Shown here one piece after another: positions 17,898 to 25,618 of a stretch of DNA of 64,000 nucleotides. The stretch is taken from contig CAYVOK010000003.1 in NCBI GenBank assembly GCA_964453335.1, forward strand, positions 1 through 64,000. The letters are read 5' to 3'. The notes under the pieces are model-generated. The model was given only the letters and a program-made list of their open reading frames with translations. It ran no database searches and was not told the DNA's origin. The translations under genes were made by a program, and so were the position numbers. The stretch comes from VGBO01 sp964453335 (GTDB taxonomy: Bacteria > Actinomycetota > Acidimicrobiia > Acidimicrobiales > CAIXPF01). Numbering within the stretch: the stretch's first letter is position 1; the number at the start of each line of letters is the position of its first letter.

Positions 17898-17965
17898 CCG
17901 CATCGTGCGGCATGATCGGTGCCGACGGGCACCCCGTCGAGAGCACCGTTGAACAGGAGGGTCGG

Positions 17966-18895
17966 ATGCGCGGCATGGTGATCCGGGGCGTGGGCTCCTC
18001 CCTCCCCGCACAGCGCCTGACCAACGTCGACCTCGAGTCGATGATGGAGACCACCGACGACTGGATCGCCGACCGCACCGGGATCCGGGAACGGCGCATC
18101 GGCGGGTCCACCTCGGACATGGCGATCGAGGCGTCACGGATCGCCATCGAACGCTCGGGCATCGACCCCGCGACCATCGAACTCGTCGTGCTGTCGACCA
18201 CCACGCCCGACCAGCAGGTACCCGCGACCGCACCGACCGTGCAGGACGCGCTCGGCCTCACCTGCGGTGCGATCGACGTGAACGCCGCATGCTCCGGCTT
18301 CACCTACGGACTCATCGCGTCGGCGGGGATGATCGCACTCGGGTCCGGGCCCGTCCTCGTCGTCGGCTCCGACGCGCTGTCGCGCATCACCGACTACCAC
18401 GACCGGACCACCGGCATCCTCTTCGCCGACGGCGCAGGCGCTGCGGTCGTCACCCCCGTCGACGGACCCGGCAGCCTCCTCGGCTGGGACCTCGGCACCG
18501 ACGGCTCGGCGCGGGGCATCCTCTACGCCGAGATCGGGTCCGTGCTCAAGATGGACGGCAAGGAAGTGTTCCGCCGCGCCGTCCGCGTCATGGCGGCGTC
18601 GGCGCAGAACGCCATGCGACGCGCCGGTGTCACCATCGACGACATCGCCCTGTGCATCCCGCACCAGGCGAACATCCGCATCATCGACGCCGCCATCCAA
18701 CGGCTCGGCATCCCGATGGAACGCACCGTGACGAACCTCGAGCGGGTCGGCAACACGTCGTCCGGTTCGATCCCCCTCGCCCTCGACGAAGCCGTCCAGC
18801 AGGGCCGCATCGCCGACGGCGATCTGGTGCTCGTGTGCGGGTTCGGCGCCGGCATGACGTGGGCGTCGTGCGTCCTGCGCTGGGGTGCAGCATGA
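17966..18895 (+). CDS. fabH: Beta-ketoacyl-ACP synthase III
   Basis: Starts fatty-acid chains by condensing an acyl-CoA with malonyl-ACP. The 309 residues carry the thiolase-fold triad Cys109 (NAACSGF), His233 (PHQANIRI) and Asn263 (GNTSSGSIP), plus the N-terminal WIADRTGIRERR signature. The ATG at 17966 has AGGAGG five bases upstream. It follows fabD by 68 bases and overlaps fabG as ATGA. Substrate preference (acetyl or branched starter) cannot be read reliably from sequence. Confidence 0.95.
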   Translation: MRGMVIRGVGSSLPAQRLTNVDLESMMETTDDWIADRTGIRERRIGGSTSDMAIEASRIAIERSGIDPATIELVVLSTTTPDQQVPATAPTVQDALGLTCGAIDVNAACSGFTYGLIASAGMIALGSGPVLVVGSDALSRITDYHDRTTGILFADGAGAAVVTPVDGPGSLLGWDLGTDGSARGILYAEIGSVLKMDGKEVFRRAVRVMAASAQNAMRRAGVTIDDIALCIPHQANIRIIDAAIQRLGIPMERTVTNLERVGNTSSGSIPLALDEAVQQGRIADGDLVLVCGFGAGMTWASCVLRWGAA

Positions 18896-19602
18896 CGGGA
18901 CGCGTCGTGCTGGTGACCGGCGGGAACCGGGGCATCGGCCGCGCCTGCGCCGAGGCGTTCCGCGACGCCGGCAACAGGGTGGCGATCACCTGCCGCGGCG
19001 ACGACCCGGGCATCCCGGGCGTGCTCGCCGTGCGCTGCGACGTCACCGACACCGCCGCCGTCGACGCAGCGTTCGCCACCGTCGAGGCCGAACTCGGCCC
19101 CGTCGAGGTGCTCGTCTCCAACGCCGGCATCACCCGCGACGGCCTCGTGCTGCGCATGAGCGACGACGACTTCGCCGCCGTCCTCGACGCGAACCTGACC
19201 GGTGGCTTCCGGGTCGCCCGTCGGGCGGTCAAGACGATGATGAAGGCGCGCTGGGGACGGATCGTGTTCATCTCCTCCGTCGTCGGCCAGGTCGGTCAGG
19301 CCGGACAGGCCAACTACGCCGCCTCGAAGGCCGGGCTCTCGGGCATGGCACGGTCGCTCGCCCGCGAGTTCGCGTCGCGTAGCATCACCGTCAACGTCGT
19401 CGCCCCCGGACCGATCGCCACCGACATGACCGACGCCCTGACCGACGCACAACGCGCCGCGATCGGCGACAACGTGCCGGCCGGACGGTTCGGGACCGCC
19501 GATGAGGTCGCGGCCGCCGTGACCTTCCTGGCGTCCGACGCCGCAGCCTTCATCACCGGCATCGTCCTGCCGGTCGACGGTGGACTCACCATGGGTGCCT
19601 GA
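18892..19602 (+). CDS. fabG: 3-oxoacyl-ACP reductase
   Basis: NADPH-dependent short-chain dehydrogenase that reduces beta-ketoacyl-ACP in the elongation cycle. The 236 residues show the cofactor motif VTGGNRGIGRA, the structural VSNAGITRDGLV segment, and the catalytic Ser129-Tyr142-Lys146 set (ISSVVGQ; NYAASK). The C terminus reads GIVLPVDGGLTMGA as in FabG proteins. The start overlaps the fabH stop as ATGA, so translation is probably coupled. Its position between fabH and acpP argues for fatty-acid synthesis rather than another SDR role. Confidence 0.94.
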   Translation: MTGRVVLVTGGNRGIGRACAEAFRDAGNRVAITCRGDDPGIPGVLAVRCDVTDTAAVDAAFATVEAELGPVEVLVSNAGITRDGLVLRMSDDDFAAVLDANLTGGFRVARRAVKTMMKARWGRIVFISSVVGQVGQAGQANYAASKAGLSGMARSLAREFASRSITVNVVAPGPIATDMTDALTDAQRAAIGDNVPAGRFGTADEVAAAVTFLASDAAAFITGIVLPVDGGLTMGA

Positions 19603-19648
19603 CACCCGGACACGACATCGACAACGACCCGAACGAAAGCGAGCAACC

Positions 19649-19882
19649 ATGGCCGACAACTTCGAACGCTTCCAGCAGTGCGCGGTGAACGTCCTCTCGG
19701 TGGACGCCGCCAAGGTGACCATCGACGCGTCCTTCGCTGACGACCTCGACGCCGACAGCCTCGACCTCGTCGAGCTCGTCATGGCGCTCGAGGAGGAGTT
19801 CGACGTCACCGTCGAGGAGTCCGAGCTCGAAGGCATCGGCACCGTGCGCCAGGCCTACGAACTCATCACGTCCAAGCTCTGA
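19649..19882 (+). CDS. acpP: Acyl carrier protein
   Basis: Carries growing acyl chains on 4'-phosphopantetheine. The 77-residue acidic helical protein has the attachment Ser37 in the DADSLDLVELVMALEEEF motif. The ATG at 19649 follows GAAAGCGAG, a modest ribosome site. Lies between fabG and fabF, the classical order. Confidence 0.96.
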   Translation: MADNFERFQQCAVNVLSVDAAKVTIDASFADDLDADSLDLVELVMALEEEFDVTVEESELEGIGTVRQAYELITSKL

Positions 19883-19908
19883 TCGTCCGCCCGACGAGGA
19901 GGAACCCT

Positions 19909-21087
19909 GTGCCCGACCGTCGCGTCGTCGTCACCGGAGCCGGGGTCGTCGCGCCCTGCGGGATCGGCCGAGCCGCCTACTGGGAAGGCCTGCTGCGCAC
20001 GCCCGCCGAAGGGCTCCGCCGTGTCGAGGACTTCGACCCGGAGCCCTACTTCGAGAACCCGAAGGAGGCCCGGCGAAGCGACCGCTTCACCCAGTTCGCG
20101 CTCGCCGCAGCCGCCGAGGCACTCGAACACTCGGGCCTCCAGGCCGACCCCGCACGGATCGGGGTGAACATCGCAACCGGTGTCGGCGGGCTCAGCACCC
20201 TCGAGGAACAGATCCTCGTCAACTACGAGAAGGGCTCCCGACGGGTCTCCCCCTTCCTCGTCCCGATGATGATGGGCAACGCCGCCTCGGCCGCCGTGTC
20301 GATGCGGCACGGCTTCCAGGGACCCTGCGAGACCACGGTGACGGCCTGCGCGGCCTCGACGCACTCCATCGGCTCAGCGATGCGCTACATCCGCTGGGAC
20401 CTCGTCGACGTGATGGTCGTCGGCGGTGCCGAAGCGGCGATGACCCCGACCGCGCTCGCCGGGTTCGGGAACATGACCGCGCTCTCGAACAGCGGGATCT
20501 CCCGTCCCTTCGACGCCGGCCGTGACGGGTTCGTCATGGCCGAGGCCGCCGGCGTCCTCGTCCTCGAGGAGCTCGGGCACGCCCGTCGTCGAGGGGCGCA
20601 CATCATCGGGGAGATCCTCGGTGCCGGGAACAACGCGGACGCCCACCACATCACCGCCCCCTCACCGGGCGGGGTCGGCGCGATCCGCTGCATGCAGCTC
20701 GCCCTCGCCGACGCCGGGCTCACACCCGCCGACATCACCCACATCAACGCGCACGGGACATCCACCCCGCTCAACGACGCCGCCGAGGCCGACGCGATCG
20801 GCGCGGTGTTCGGCAGCGGCGGACCTGCGGTCACCTCCACCAAGGGTGTCACCGGCCATGCACTCGGCGCCGCCGGTGCGATCGAGGCGATCGCCGTCCT
20901 GCTCGCCATGGAACACCGGCTGATCCCCCCGACGGCGTGCACCACCGAGGTCGACCCGGAACTGTTCCCGATCGACCTCGTCCTCGGCGGACCGAGGGTA
21001 TGGGAGCCCGGCTACAGCATGTCGAACAGCTTCGGGTTCGGCGGCCACAACGGCACGCTGGTCATCGGCCCCCCGCCGGTCGACTGA
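19909..21087 (+). CDS. fabF: Beta-ketoacyl-ACP synthase II
   Basis: Elongating condensing enzyme of type II fatty-acid synthesis. The 392 residues have the Cys147-His282-His317 triad (TVTACAAST; NAHGTSTPLND; GVTGHALGAAGA) and the late GGHNGTLV strand. The GTG at 19909 is set by AGGAGG six bases upstream. Last plus-strand gene of the fab operon; it converges on fabZ with a hairpin between them. A discrete FAS II operon fits a deep-branching actinobacterium rather than one using a large FAS I. Confidence 0.95.
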   Translation: MPDRRVVVTGAGVVAPCGIGRAAYWEGLLRTPAEGLRRVEDFDPEPYFENPKEARRSDRFTQFALAAAAEALEHSGLQADPARIGVNIATGVGGLSTLEEQILVNYEKGSRRVSPFLVPMMMGNAASAAVSMRHGFQGPCETTVTACAASTHSIGSAMRYIRWDLVDVMVVGGAEAAMTPTALAGFGNMTALSNSGISRPFDAGRDGFVMAEAAGVLVLEELGHARRRGAHIIGEILGAGNNADAHHITAPSPGGVGAIRCMQLALADAGLTPADITHINAHGTSTPLNDAAEADAIGAVFGSGGPAVTSTKGVTGHALGAAGAIEAIAVLLAMEHRLIPPTACTTEVDPELFPIDLVLGGPRVWEPGYSMSNSFGFGGHNGTLVIGPPPVD

Positions 21088-21112
21088 GCGAACCGCGGCC
21101 ACGCCCGCAGCG

Positions 21113-21135
21113 TCGTCGACCTCAGGCGTCGACGA
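21113..21135. terminator. Hairpin between convergent fabF and fabZ
   Basis: Perfect 8-bp stem TCGTCGAC/GTCGACGA with a 7-base loop that contains the fabZ stop codon. No T-tract follows in either direction, so if it terminates transcription it is not a canonical intrinsic terminator. Confidence 0.35.
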
Positions 21136-21553
21136 TCACGAAGAACAGCTCGGCTTCGCACGCCAGCTCGCCGCCGACCTCGGCGCGGCCCGTGCCCTTG
21201 CCCGCGCGTGCCGACAGACGGGACATCTCGAAGTGCAGGAGCACCTCGTCGCCCGGACCGACCTGACGTCGGAACCGTGCACGCTCCACACCACCGAACA
21301 GGCCGAGCTTGCCGGTGAACCGCTCGTCGCCCCACAGCGTGAGGCCGCCGCACTGCGCGATCGCCTCCACCTGCAGCACCCCCGGCAGCACCGGTCGCCC
21401 CGGGAAGTGGCCGGCGAAGAAGAACTCGTCACCCCGCAGGCGCCAGCGCGCCTGCGCCGACCTTCCCGGCTCGAGGGCCAGGATCTCGTCGACGAACAGG
21501 AACGGGTCCCGGTGCGGGAGGACGTCGGTCGGGAGCGGGAGGGCTGCGGCCAT
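21122..21553 (-). CDS. fabZ: 3-hydroxyacyl-ACP dehydratase, FabZ type
   Basis: Dehydrates beta-hydroxyacyl-ACP, the step missing from the plus-strand fab operon. The 143-residue hot-dog protein carries HRDPFLFVDEI and the catalytic segment GHFPGRPVLPGVLQVEAIAQ, with His49 and Glu63. It lies on the opposite strand, convergent with fabF, as the last gene of the trp-glbO-bcp run. The ATG at 21553 has no Shine-Dalgarno but is eight bases after a TAGGCT hexamer formed from the bcp stop codon, suggesting its own leaderless transcript. FabA-like isomerase activity is unlikely from the motif. Confidence 0.9.
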   Translation of the reverse strand: MAAALPLPTDVLPHRDPFLFVDEILALEPGRSAQARWRLRGDEFFFAGHFPGRPVLPGVLQVEAIAQCGGLTLWGDERFTGKLGLFGGVERARFRRQVGPGDEVLLHFEMSRLSARAGKGTGRAEVGGELACEAELFFVIVDA

Positions 21554-21561
21554 GGCCGCCG

Positions 21562-21567
21562 AGCCTA
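21562..21567 (-). promoter_or_regulatory. Putative -10 box of fabZ made from the bcp stop codon
   Basis: TAGGCT on the minus strand; its TAG is the stop codon of bcp. The hexamer ends eight bases before the fabZ ATG. It would let fabZ be transcribed independently of the upstream genes. Confidence 0.45.
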
Positions 21568-22023
21568 CGACCGCAGCGCGGCGAGCAGGTTGCGCGGCGT
21601 GTCCTTCGGCGACACCTTCGGCCAGGCGTGGGTCAGCGTGCCGTCGGGGCCGACGAGGAACGCCGACCGGATCACCCCCTGGTACGCCTTCCCGTACATC
21701 TTCTTCTCCCCCCACGCGCCGTACGCGTCGGCGACCTCGTGGTCGGGATCGGACAGCAGCGTGAAGTTCAGGTCGTACTTCGTGGCGAACTTCCGCAACG
21801 CCTCCGGCTTGTCGGGGCTGATGCCGAGGATCACCGTGTCACCGATGTCGCCGGCGACGTCCCGCAGGCCGCACGCCTGGGTCGTGCACCCCGGCGTGTC
21901 GGCCTTCGGGTAGAAGTACACGAGCACCCGGCGCCCGGCGAAGTCACCGAGCGCGACGGGCGACCCGTCCTGGTCGAGCAGACGGAACGTGGGGGCGGAC
22001 GAACCCGGGGTCGGCGCGGTCAT
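21565..22023 (-). CDS. bcp: Peroxiredoxin of the BCP/PrxQ group
   Basis: Thiol peroxidase that reduces hydrogen peroxide and organic peroxides. The 152 residues show the thioredoxin fold with peroxidatic Cys46 in ADTPGCTTQACGLRD and a second Cys51 five residues on, the atypical 2-Cys arrangement of PrxQ. The ATG overlaps the glbO stop as ATGA. It ends in TAG, which also starts the fabZ -10 hexamer. Cluster with a haemoglobin suggests a redox-stress role. Confidence 0.93.
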   Translation of the reverse strand: MTAPTPGSSAPTFRLLDQDGSPVALGDFAGRRVLVYFYPKADTPGCTTQACGLRDVAGDIGDTVILGISPDKPEALRKFATKYDLNFTLLSDPDHEVADAYGAWGEKKMYGKAYQGVIRSAFLVGPDGTLTHAWPKVSPKDTPRNLLAALRS

Positions 22024-22451
22024 GCCTCGACGCTATGCGGTCCGTCGCGGTTCACCATCGCCGTGGCGGACCGCTCGAAGTAGTCGAGGAGCATCCGCCG
22101 CACCTCCGGGTGCGGATCCATCCCCTCGACCGCCGCCGTCATGTGGCGCATCCACCGGTGGCGGGCGTCGAGGTCGATCGGGAAGGGGAAGTGCCGCGCC
22201 CGCAGCCGGGGATGACCCCGCTCCCGGCTGTAGTCGTCCGGCCCGCCCCAGAACTGCACGAGGAACCCGCACAGCCGCTCCTTCGCCGGCCCGAGATCAC
22301 GATCCGGGTACATCGGTCGCAGCACCTCGTCCGCCTCGACACCGGCGTAGAACCGGTCGACGAGCTCCACGAAGAACGGGCGACCGCCGACGAAGTCGTG
22401 CAGCGAGACCCGGTACTCCTCCGCTTCGGCACCGGCCGGCGGATCGCTCAC
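22020..22451 (-). CDS. glbO: Group II truncated haemoglobin (trHbO type)
   Basis: Small haem protein for oxygen, NO or peroxide chemistry. The 143 residues align by eye to mycobacterial GlbO: B10 Tyr35 in DRFYAGV, FLVQFWGGPDDYSRERGHPRLRARHFPF with proximal His87, and G8 Trp100 in ARHRWMRHM. The GTG at 22451 has GGGAG five bases upstream and overlaps the preceding gene as GTGA; bcp follows by ATGA overlap. A coupled HIT-like/glbO/bcp trio at the end of a trp operon is unusual. Confidence 0.92.
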   Translation of the reverse strand: MSDPPAGAEAEEYRVSLHDFVGGRPFFVELVDRFYAGVEADEVLRPMYPDRDLGPAKERLCGFLVQFWGGPDDYSRERGHPRLRARHFPFPIDLDARHRWMRHMTAAVEGMDPHPEVRRMLLDYFERSATAMVNRDGPHSVEA

Positions 22452-22819
22452 AGGGTCTCCCGGACGCCGCCCACACCACCGTTGTAGCGGGACGGCCGCG
22501 ACTCCCACCGCCGCGACGACCAGGCACGGTCACGGGCGTGGGCGTGGAAGTGCGACGGGATCTGCCGCATCACCCGGTCGACGCGGAACACGTCGGCGCC
22601 GTCACCGAACCGGACCACCCCCGCCTCGGTCAACCGGGCGACCATGTGGTCGACCTCGTCGGGGTCGGGGGCCACACCGTGCTGCTTCCACACCACCATC
22701 GGACAGTCGCACGCCTCGCAGTCGGCGACCCAGCACACGTCGTCCTCGTGGTACCAGTGCGTGAACCGGGCCGCCTCGCACAACTCGCAGTCCTCGACCG
22801 GAGGACCCCCGTCACCCAC
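22448..22819 (-). CDS. Small cysteine-rich HIT-like protein of unknown function
   Basis: A 123-residue protein I do not recognise as a named gene. It starts with a zinc-like CELC (Cys11, Cys14), followed by Cys29, Cys34, Cys37 and Cys39 (CWVADCEACDCP), a conserved-looking VVWKQH segment, and near the C terminus HFHAH (His90, His92, His94), which resembles the histidine triad of HIT hydrolases. The C-terminal 20 residues are rich in Arg, Ser and Gly. The GTG at 22819 has GAGG seven bases upstream; the gene follows trpA by 2 bases and overlaps glbO as GTGA. A nucleotide hydrolase or zinc protein tied to the globin is inference. Confidence 0.7.
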   Translation of the reverse strand: MGDGGPPVEDCELCEAARFTHWYHEDDVCWVADCEACDCPMVVWKQHGVAPDPDEVDHMVARLTEAGVVRFGDGADVFRVDRVMRQIPSHFHAHARDRAWSSRRWESRPSRYNGGVGGVRETL

Positions 22820-22821
22820 GG

Positions 22822-23604
22822 TCAGGCCTCGTCCAACGCCCGTCGCACACCGGCGACGTACGCCCCGAGATCGGTGACGCTCGTGCCCTCGAGCCGCATG
22901 CGCATCAGCACCGACGCCATGATCACGCCGTCGGCGACCGTGCACGCCTCGACCGCCTGCGCGGCGTTCGAGATGCCGACGCCGACGAGCACCGGGAGGT
23001 CGGTGACCGCCTTCAACCGCTGCGCCATCACCGTCGCGGTGTCCGCGAGCTGGGCGCGCTCACCCGTCACCCCGAGGAGCGACACGGCGTACACGAACCC
23101 GCGTGAACGCCGGCAGATCCGGGGCAGACGCTCGTCGGGCGCCGTAGGGGCGGCGAGCAGCACCGTGGCGACACCGGCCCGGTCGGCCGCCTCCGCCCAC
23201 GGACCGACCTCCTCGAGCGGCAGGTCGGGCAGGATCGCCCCCGACACGCCCGCCTCGGCGAGCTGGCGGGCGAACCGGTCGTCCCCCGCCCGGTAGGCGA
23301 GGTTGTAGTAGGTCATCACGACGATCGGGACACCGGTCTCGTCCGCAACACCACGCAGGTCGTGCAGCACCGACACCGGCGTCGTCCCGCGGCCGAGCGC
23401 GACGACGGACGCCTCCTGGATGGTCGGACCGTCCATCACCGGGTCCGAGAACGGGATGCCCACCTCGATCGCGTCCGCGCCCGCATCGGCGAACGCCCGC
23501 ACGAGATCGACCCACTCGTCGTCGAGACCACCCGACACATAGGGGACGAGCAGCTTCCGACCGGCGGCGCGCGCCGCGCGGAGATGCGTCTCGAGGTCGA
23601 TCAC
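22822..23604 (-). CDS. trpA: Tryptophan synthase alpha subunit
   Basis: Cleaves indole-3-glycerol phosphate to indole, which is channelled to TrpB. The 260-residue TIM barrel carries the catalytic Glu47 and Asp58 in IEVGIPFSDPVMDGPTIQ, plus YYNLAYRAG and GVGISNAAQA phosphate-binding segments. The GTG start overlaps the trpB stop as GTGA. Placed after trpB in a run that lacks trpD. Confidence 0.96.
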   Translation of the reverse strand: MIDLETHLRAARAAGRKLLVPYVSGGLDDEWVDLVRAFADAGADAIEVGIPFSDPVMDGPTIQEASVVALGRGTTPVSVLHDLRGVADETGVPIVVMTYYNLAYRAGDDRFARQLAEAGVSGAILPDLPLEEVGPWAEAADRAGVATVLLAAPTAPDERLPRICRRSRGFVYAVSLLGVTGERAQLADTATVMAQRLKAVTDLPVLVGVGISNAAQAVEACTVADGVIMASVLMRMRLEGTSVTDLGAYVAGVRRALDEA

Positions 23605-24818
23605 GACATGCCGCCGATCCCACCCGCCTCGAGGATCTCCTGCACCTGCGCGACGTCCTTGTCACCACGCCCGGACAGGTTCATCACGACGGTCTGCCCC
23701 CGCAACGACTCGCGCTCCTGCACGATCCAGGACAGCGCGTGCGCACACTCGAGCGCCGGGATGATCCCCTCGGTCCGCGCGAGCAGTCCGAACGCGTCGA
23801 GCACCTGCGCATCGGTCACCGGGTGGTACTCGGCACGACCCGTGTCGGCGAGATGGCTGTGCTCCGGACCGACACCCGGGTAGTCGAGACCCGCCGACAC
23901 CGAGTGCGCCTCCTGCACCTGACCGAACTCGTCCTGCAGCAGGAAACTCACCGAACCGTGCACCACACCGGGGATCCCGCGGCTCGCCGCCGCACCACCC
24001 GCCGGCTCGACACCGATGAGCCGCACGTCGGGGAGCTCCGCGAACCCGGAGAAGATGCCCGCCGCGTTCGAACCGCCGCCGACGCACGCGACCACCACGT
24101 CGGGATCGCTGCCCGTCATCTCGCGGCACTGCTCACGCGCCTCGTCACCGATGACCCGGTGGAACTCGCGCACCATCCAGGGGTAGGGGTGCGGGCCCAT
24201 CACCGAACCGAGCATGTAGTGGGACCGCTCGACGTCGGCCACCCACGCCCGCATCGCCTCGTTCACTGCGTCCTTCAGCGTCCGGCTGCCGCTCAACGCC
24301 GGCACCACACGGGCGCCGAGCAGGCGCATGCGGAACACGTTCAGCGCCTGACGGGCCATGTCGACCTCGCCCATGTACACCGTGCACTCGAGACCGAGCA
24401 GCGCCGCCGCGGTCGCCGACGCCACGCCGTGCTGACCGGCACCGGTCTCGGCGATCACGTGCGACTTGCCCATCCGCTTCGCGAGCAGCGCCTGGCCCAG
24501 CACGTTGTTGATCTTGTGGCTGCCCGTGTGGTTCAGGTCCTCACGCTTGAGAAGCAGCCGTAGCCCGAGCTCGGCGGACAGGCGGGATGCCTCGTAGAGC
24601 AGCGACGGGCGGCCGGCGTACGTGCGCCCCAGATGGTCGAGCTCACCACGGAACCCCGGGTCCGCCCACGCGGTCCGGAACGCCCGCTCGAGCTCGGCGC
24701 AGGCCGGCACGAGCGTCTCGGGGACGAACCGTCCACCGAACCGGCCGAACCTGCCCGTCGGATCGGGCTCACCCATCACCCGGGACCCGCCCGGCATCGT
24801 CGGTTCGCTCAGTGCCAT
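23601..24818 (-). CDS. trpB: Tryptophan synthase beta subunit (TrpB1 type)
   Basis: PLP enzyme joining indole and serine. The 405 residues show the PLP Lys102 in NHTGSHKINN, the ETGAGQHG loop, the phosphate cup CVGGGSNAAG and the C-terminal NLSGRGDKD. It begins with FGGRFVPETL, as in TrpA-partnered TrpB1 proteins, and is coupled to trpA by a GTGA overlap. A second, TrpB2-type gene lies 0.8 kb upstream. Confidence 0.96.
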   Translation of the reverse strand: MALSEPTMPGGSRVMGEPDPTGRFGRFGGRFVPETLVPACAELERAFRTAWADPGFRGELDHLGRTYAGRPSLLYEASRLSAELGLRLLLKREDLNHTGSHKINNVLGQALLAKRMGKSHVIAETGAGQHGVASATAAALLGLECTVYMGEVDMARQALNVFRMRLLGARVVPALSGSRTLKDAVNEAMRAWVADVERSHYMLGSVMGPHPYPWMVREFHRVIGDEAREQCREMTGSDPDVVVACVGGGSNAAGIFSGFAELPDVRLIGVEPAGGAAASRGIPGVVHGSVSFLLQDEFGQVQEAHSVSAGLDYPGVGPEHSHLADTGRAEYHPVTDAQVLDAFGLLARTEGIIPALECAHALSWIVQERESLRGQTVVMNLSGRGDKDVAQVQEILEAGGIGGMS

Positions 24819-24884
24819 CGTCGCATCCTGTCATGCGGCAGCGGCGTCCCGACCAGTCGGGTCGGACACCGGGGCCGGGAATCC

Positions 24885-25553
24885 TCAGTCGACCTGCCAG
24901 TCGAAGGGCGCCGAACCGTCGGAGGGTCGCGACGCCGGCCGGCCATCCGTCGGCGCAGCGGCCTTCGCAGCATCGATGAACCGGCGCAGGAGCACCGCGT
25001 CCTTCCGACCCGGCTCCGCCTCGACACCGCTCGACACGTCGACGCCCCAGGGGCGGACCCGTGCGATCGCGTCGGCGACGTTCGCAGGCGTCAGGCCACC
25101 GGCGAGCAGGACCTTGCGGTGCATCGGCGCACCCTCGGCGAGCGACCAGTCGAAGACACGACCCGACCCGGGGGCCGGCGAATCGATCAGGGCGACGTCG
25201 GCGCCGTACCGGTCGAAGTCGGCGAGCGCCGGATCACCCGCGGCGAACCCCTTGATCACCATCGGGACACGCTGTCGCACCCACTGCGTGTCGGCGATCG
25301 ACTCGTGGCCGTGCAACTGCGCGGCGGCGAGGCCCGCCTCGTTCACGATCTCGACGACCCGGCGCGCCGGGTCGTTGCGGAACACGCCGACGGTCAGCAC
25401 GTCGGGCGGGAGACGCCGCGCGACGTCACGAGCCACCGCGACGGTGACCTGCCGCGTCGACGGGGCGAACACGAACCCGACGGCGTCCGCACCGAGGGCG
25501 ACCGCCAGCAGGGCGTCCTCCTCGTTCGTGATCCCGCAGATCTTGACGAACAT
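24885..25553 (-). CDS. trpF: Phosphoribosylanthranilate isomerase
   Basis: Isomerises N-(5'-phosphoribosyl)anthranilate in tryptophan synthesis. The 222-residue barrel has the general-base Cys6 in VKICGIT, AVGFVFAPSTR, LAGGLTPANV and the acidic WGVDVSSGVE segment. The C-terminal 20 residues are an extra Ala/Pro/Ser-rich tail. Its presence means HisA in this window need not act as a bifunctional PriA. A possible -10 box lies nine bases upstream of the ATG. Confidence 0.94.
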   Translation of the reverse strand: MFVKICGITNEEDALLAVALGADAVGFVFAPSTRQVTVAVARDVARRLPPDVLTVGVFRNDPARRVVEIVNEAGLAAAQLHGHESIADTQWVRQRVPMVIKGFAAGDPALADFDRYGADVALIDSPAPGSGRVFDWSLAEGAPMHRKVLLAGGLTPANVADAIARVRPWGVDVSSGVEAEPGRKDAVLLRRFIDAAKAAAPTDGRPASRPSDGSAPFDWQVD

Positions 25554-25562
25554 CGCCCGCCG

Positions 25563-25568
25563 ACCCTA
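25563..25568 (-). promoter_or_regulatory. Possible -10 box for trpF
   Basis: TAGGGT on the minus strand, nine bases before the trpF ATG in the 65-base trpB2-trpF spacer. The spacing is slightly longer than at other leaderless candidates. Confidence 0.3.
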
Positions 25569-25618
25569 CCCGGGACGGTCCCCGACGACGGGGACCACCC
25601 GGGCGGGACGAGACGACG

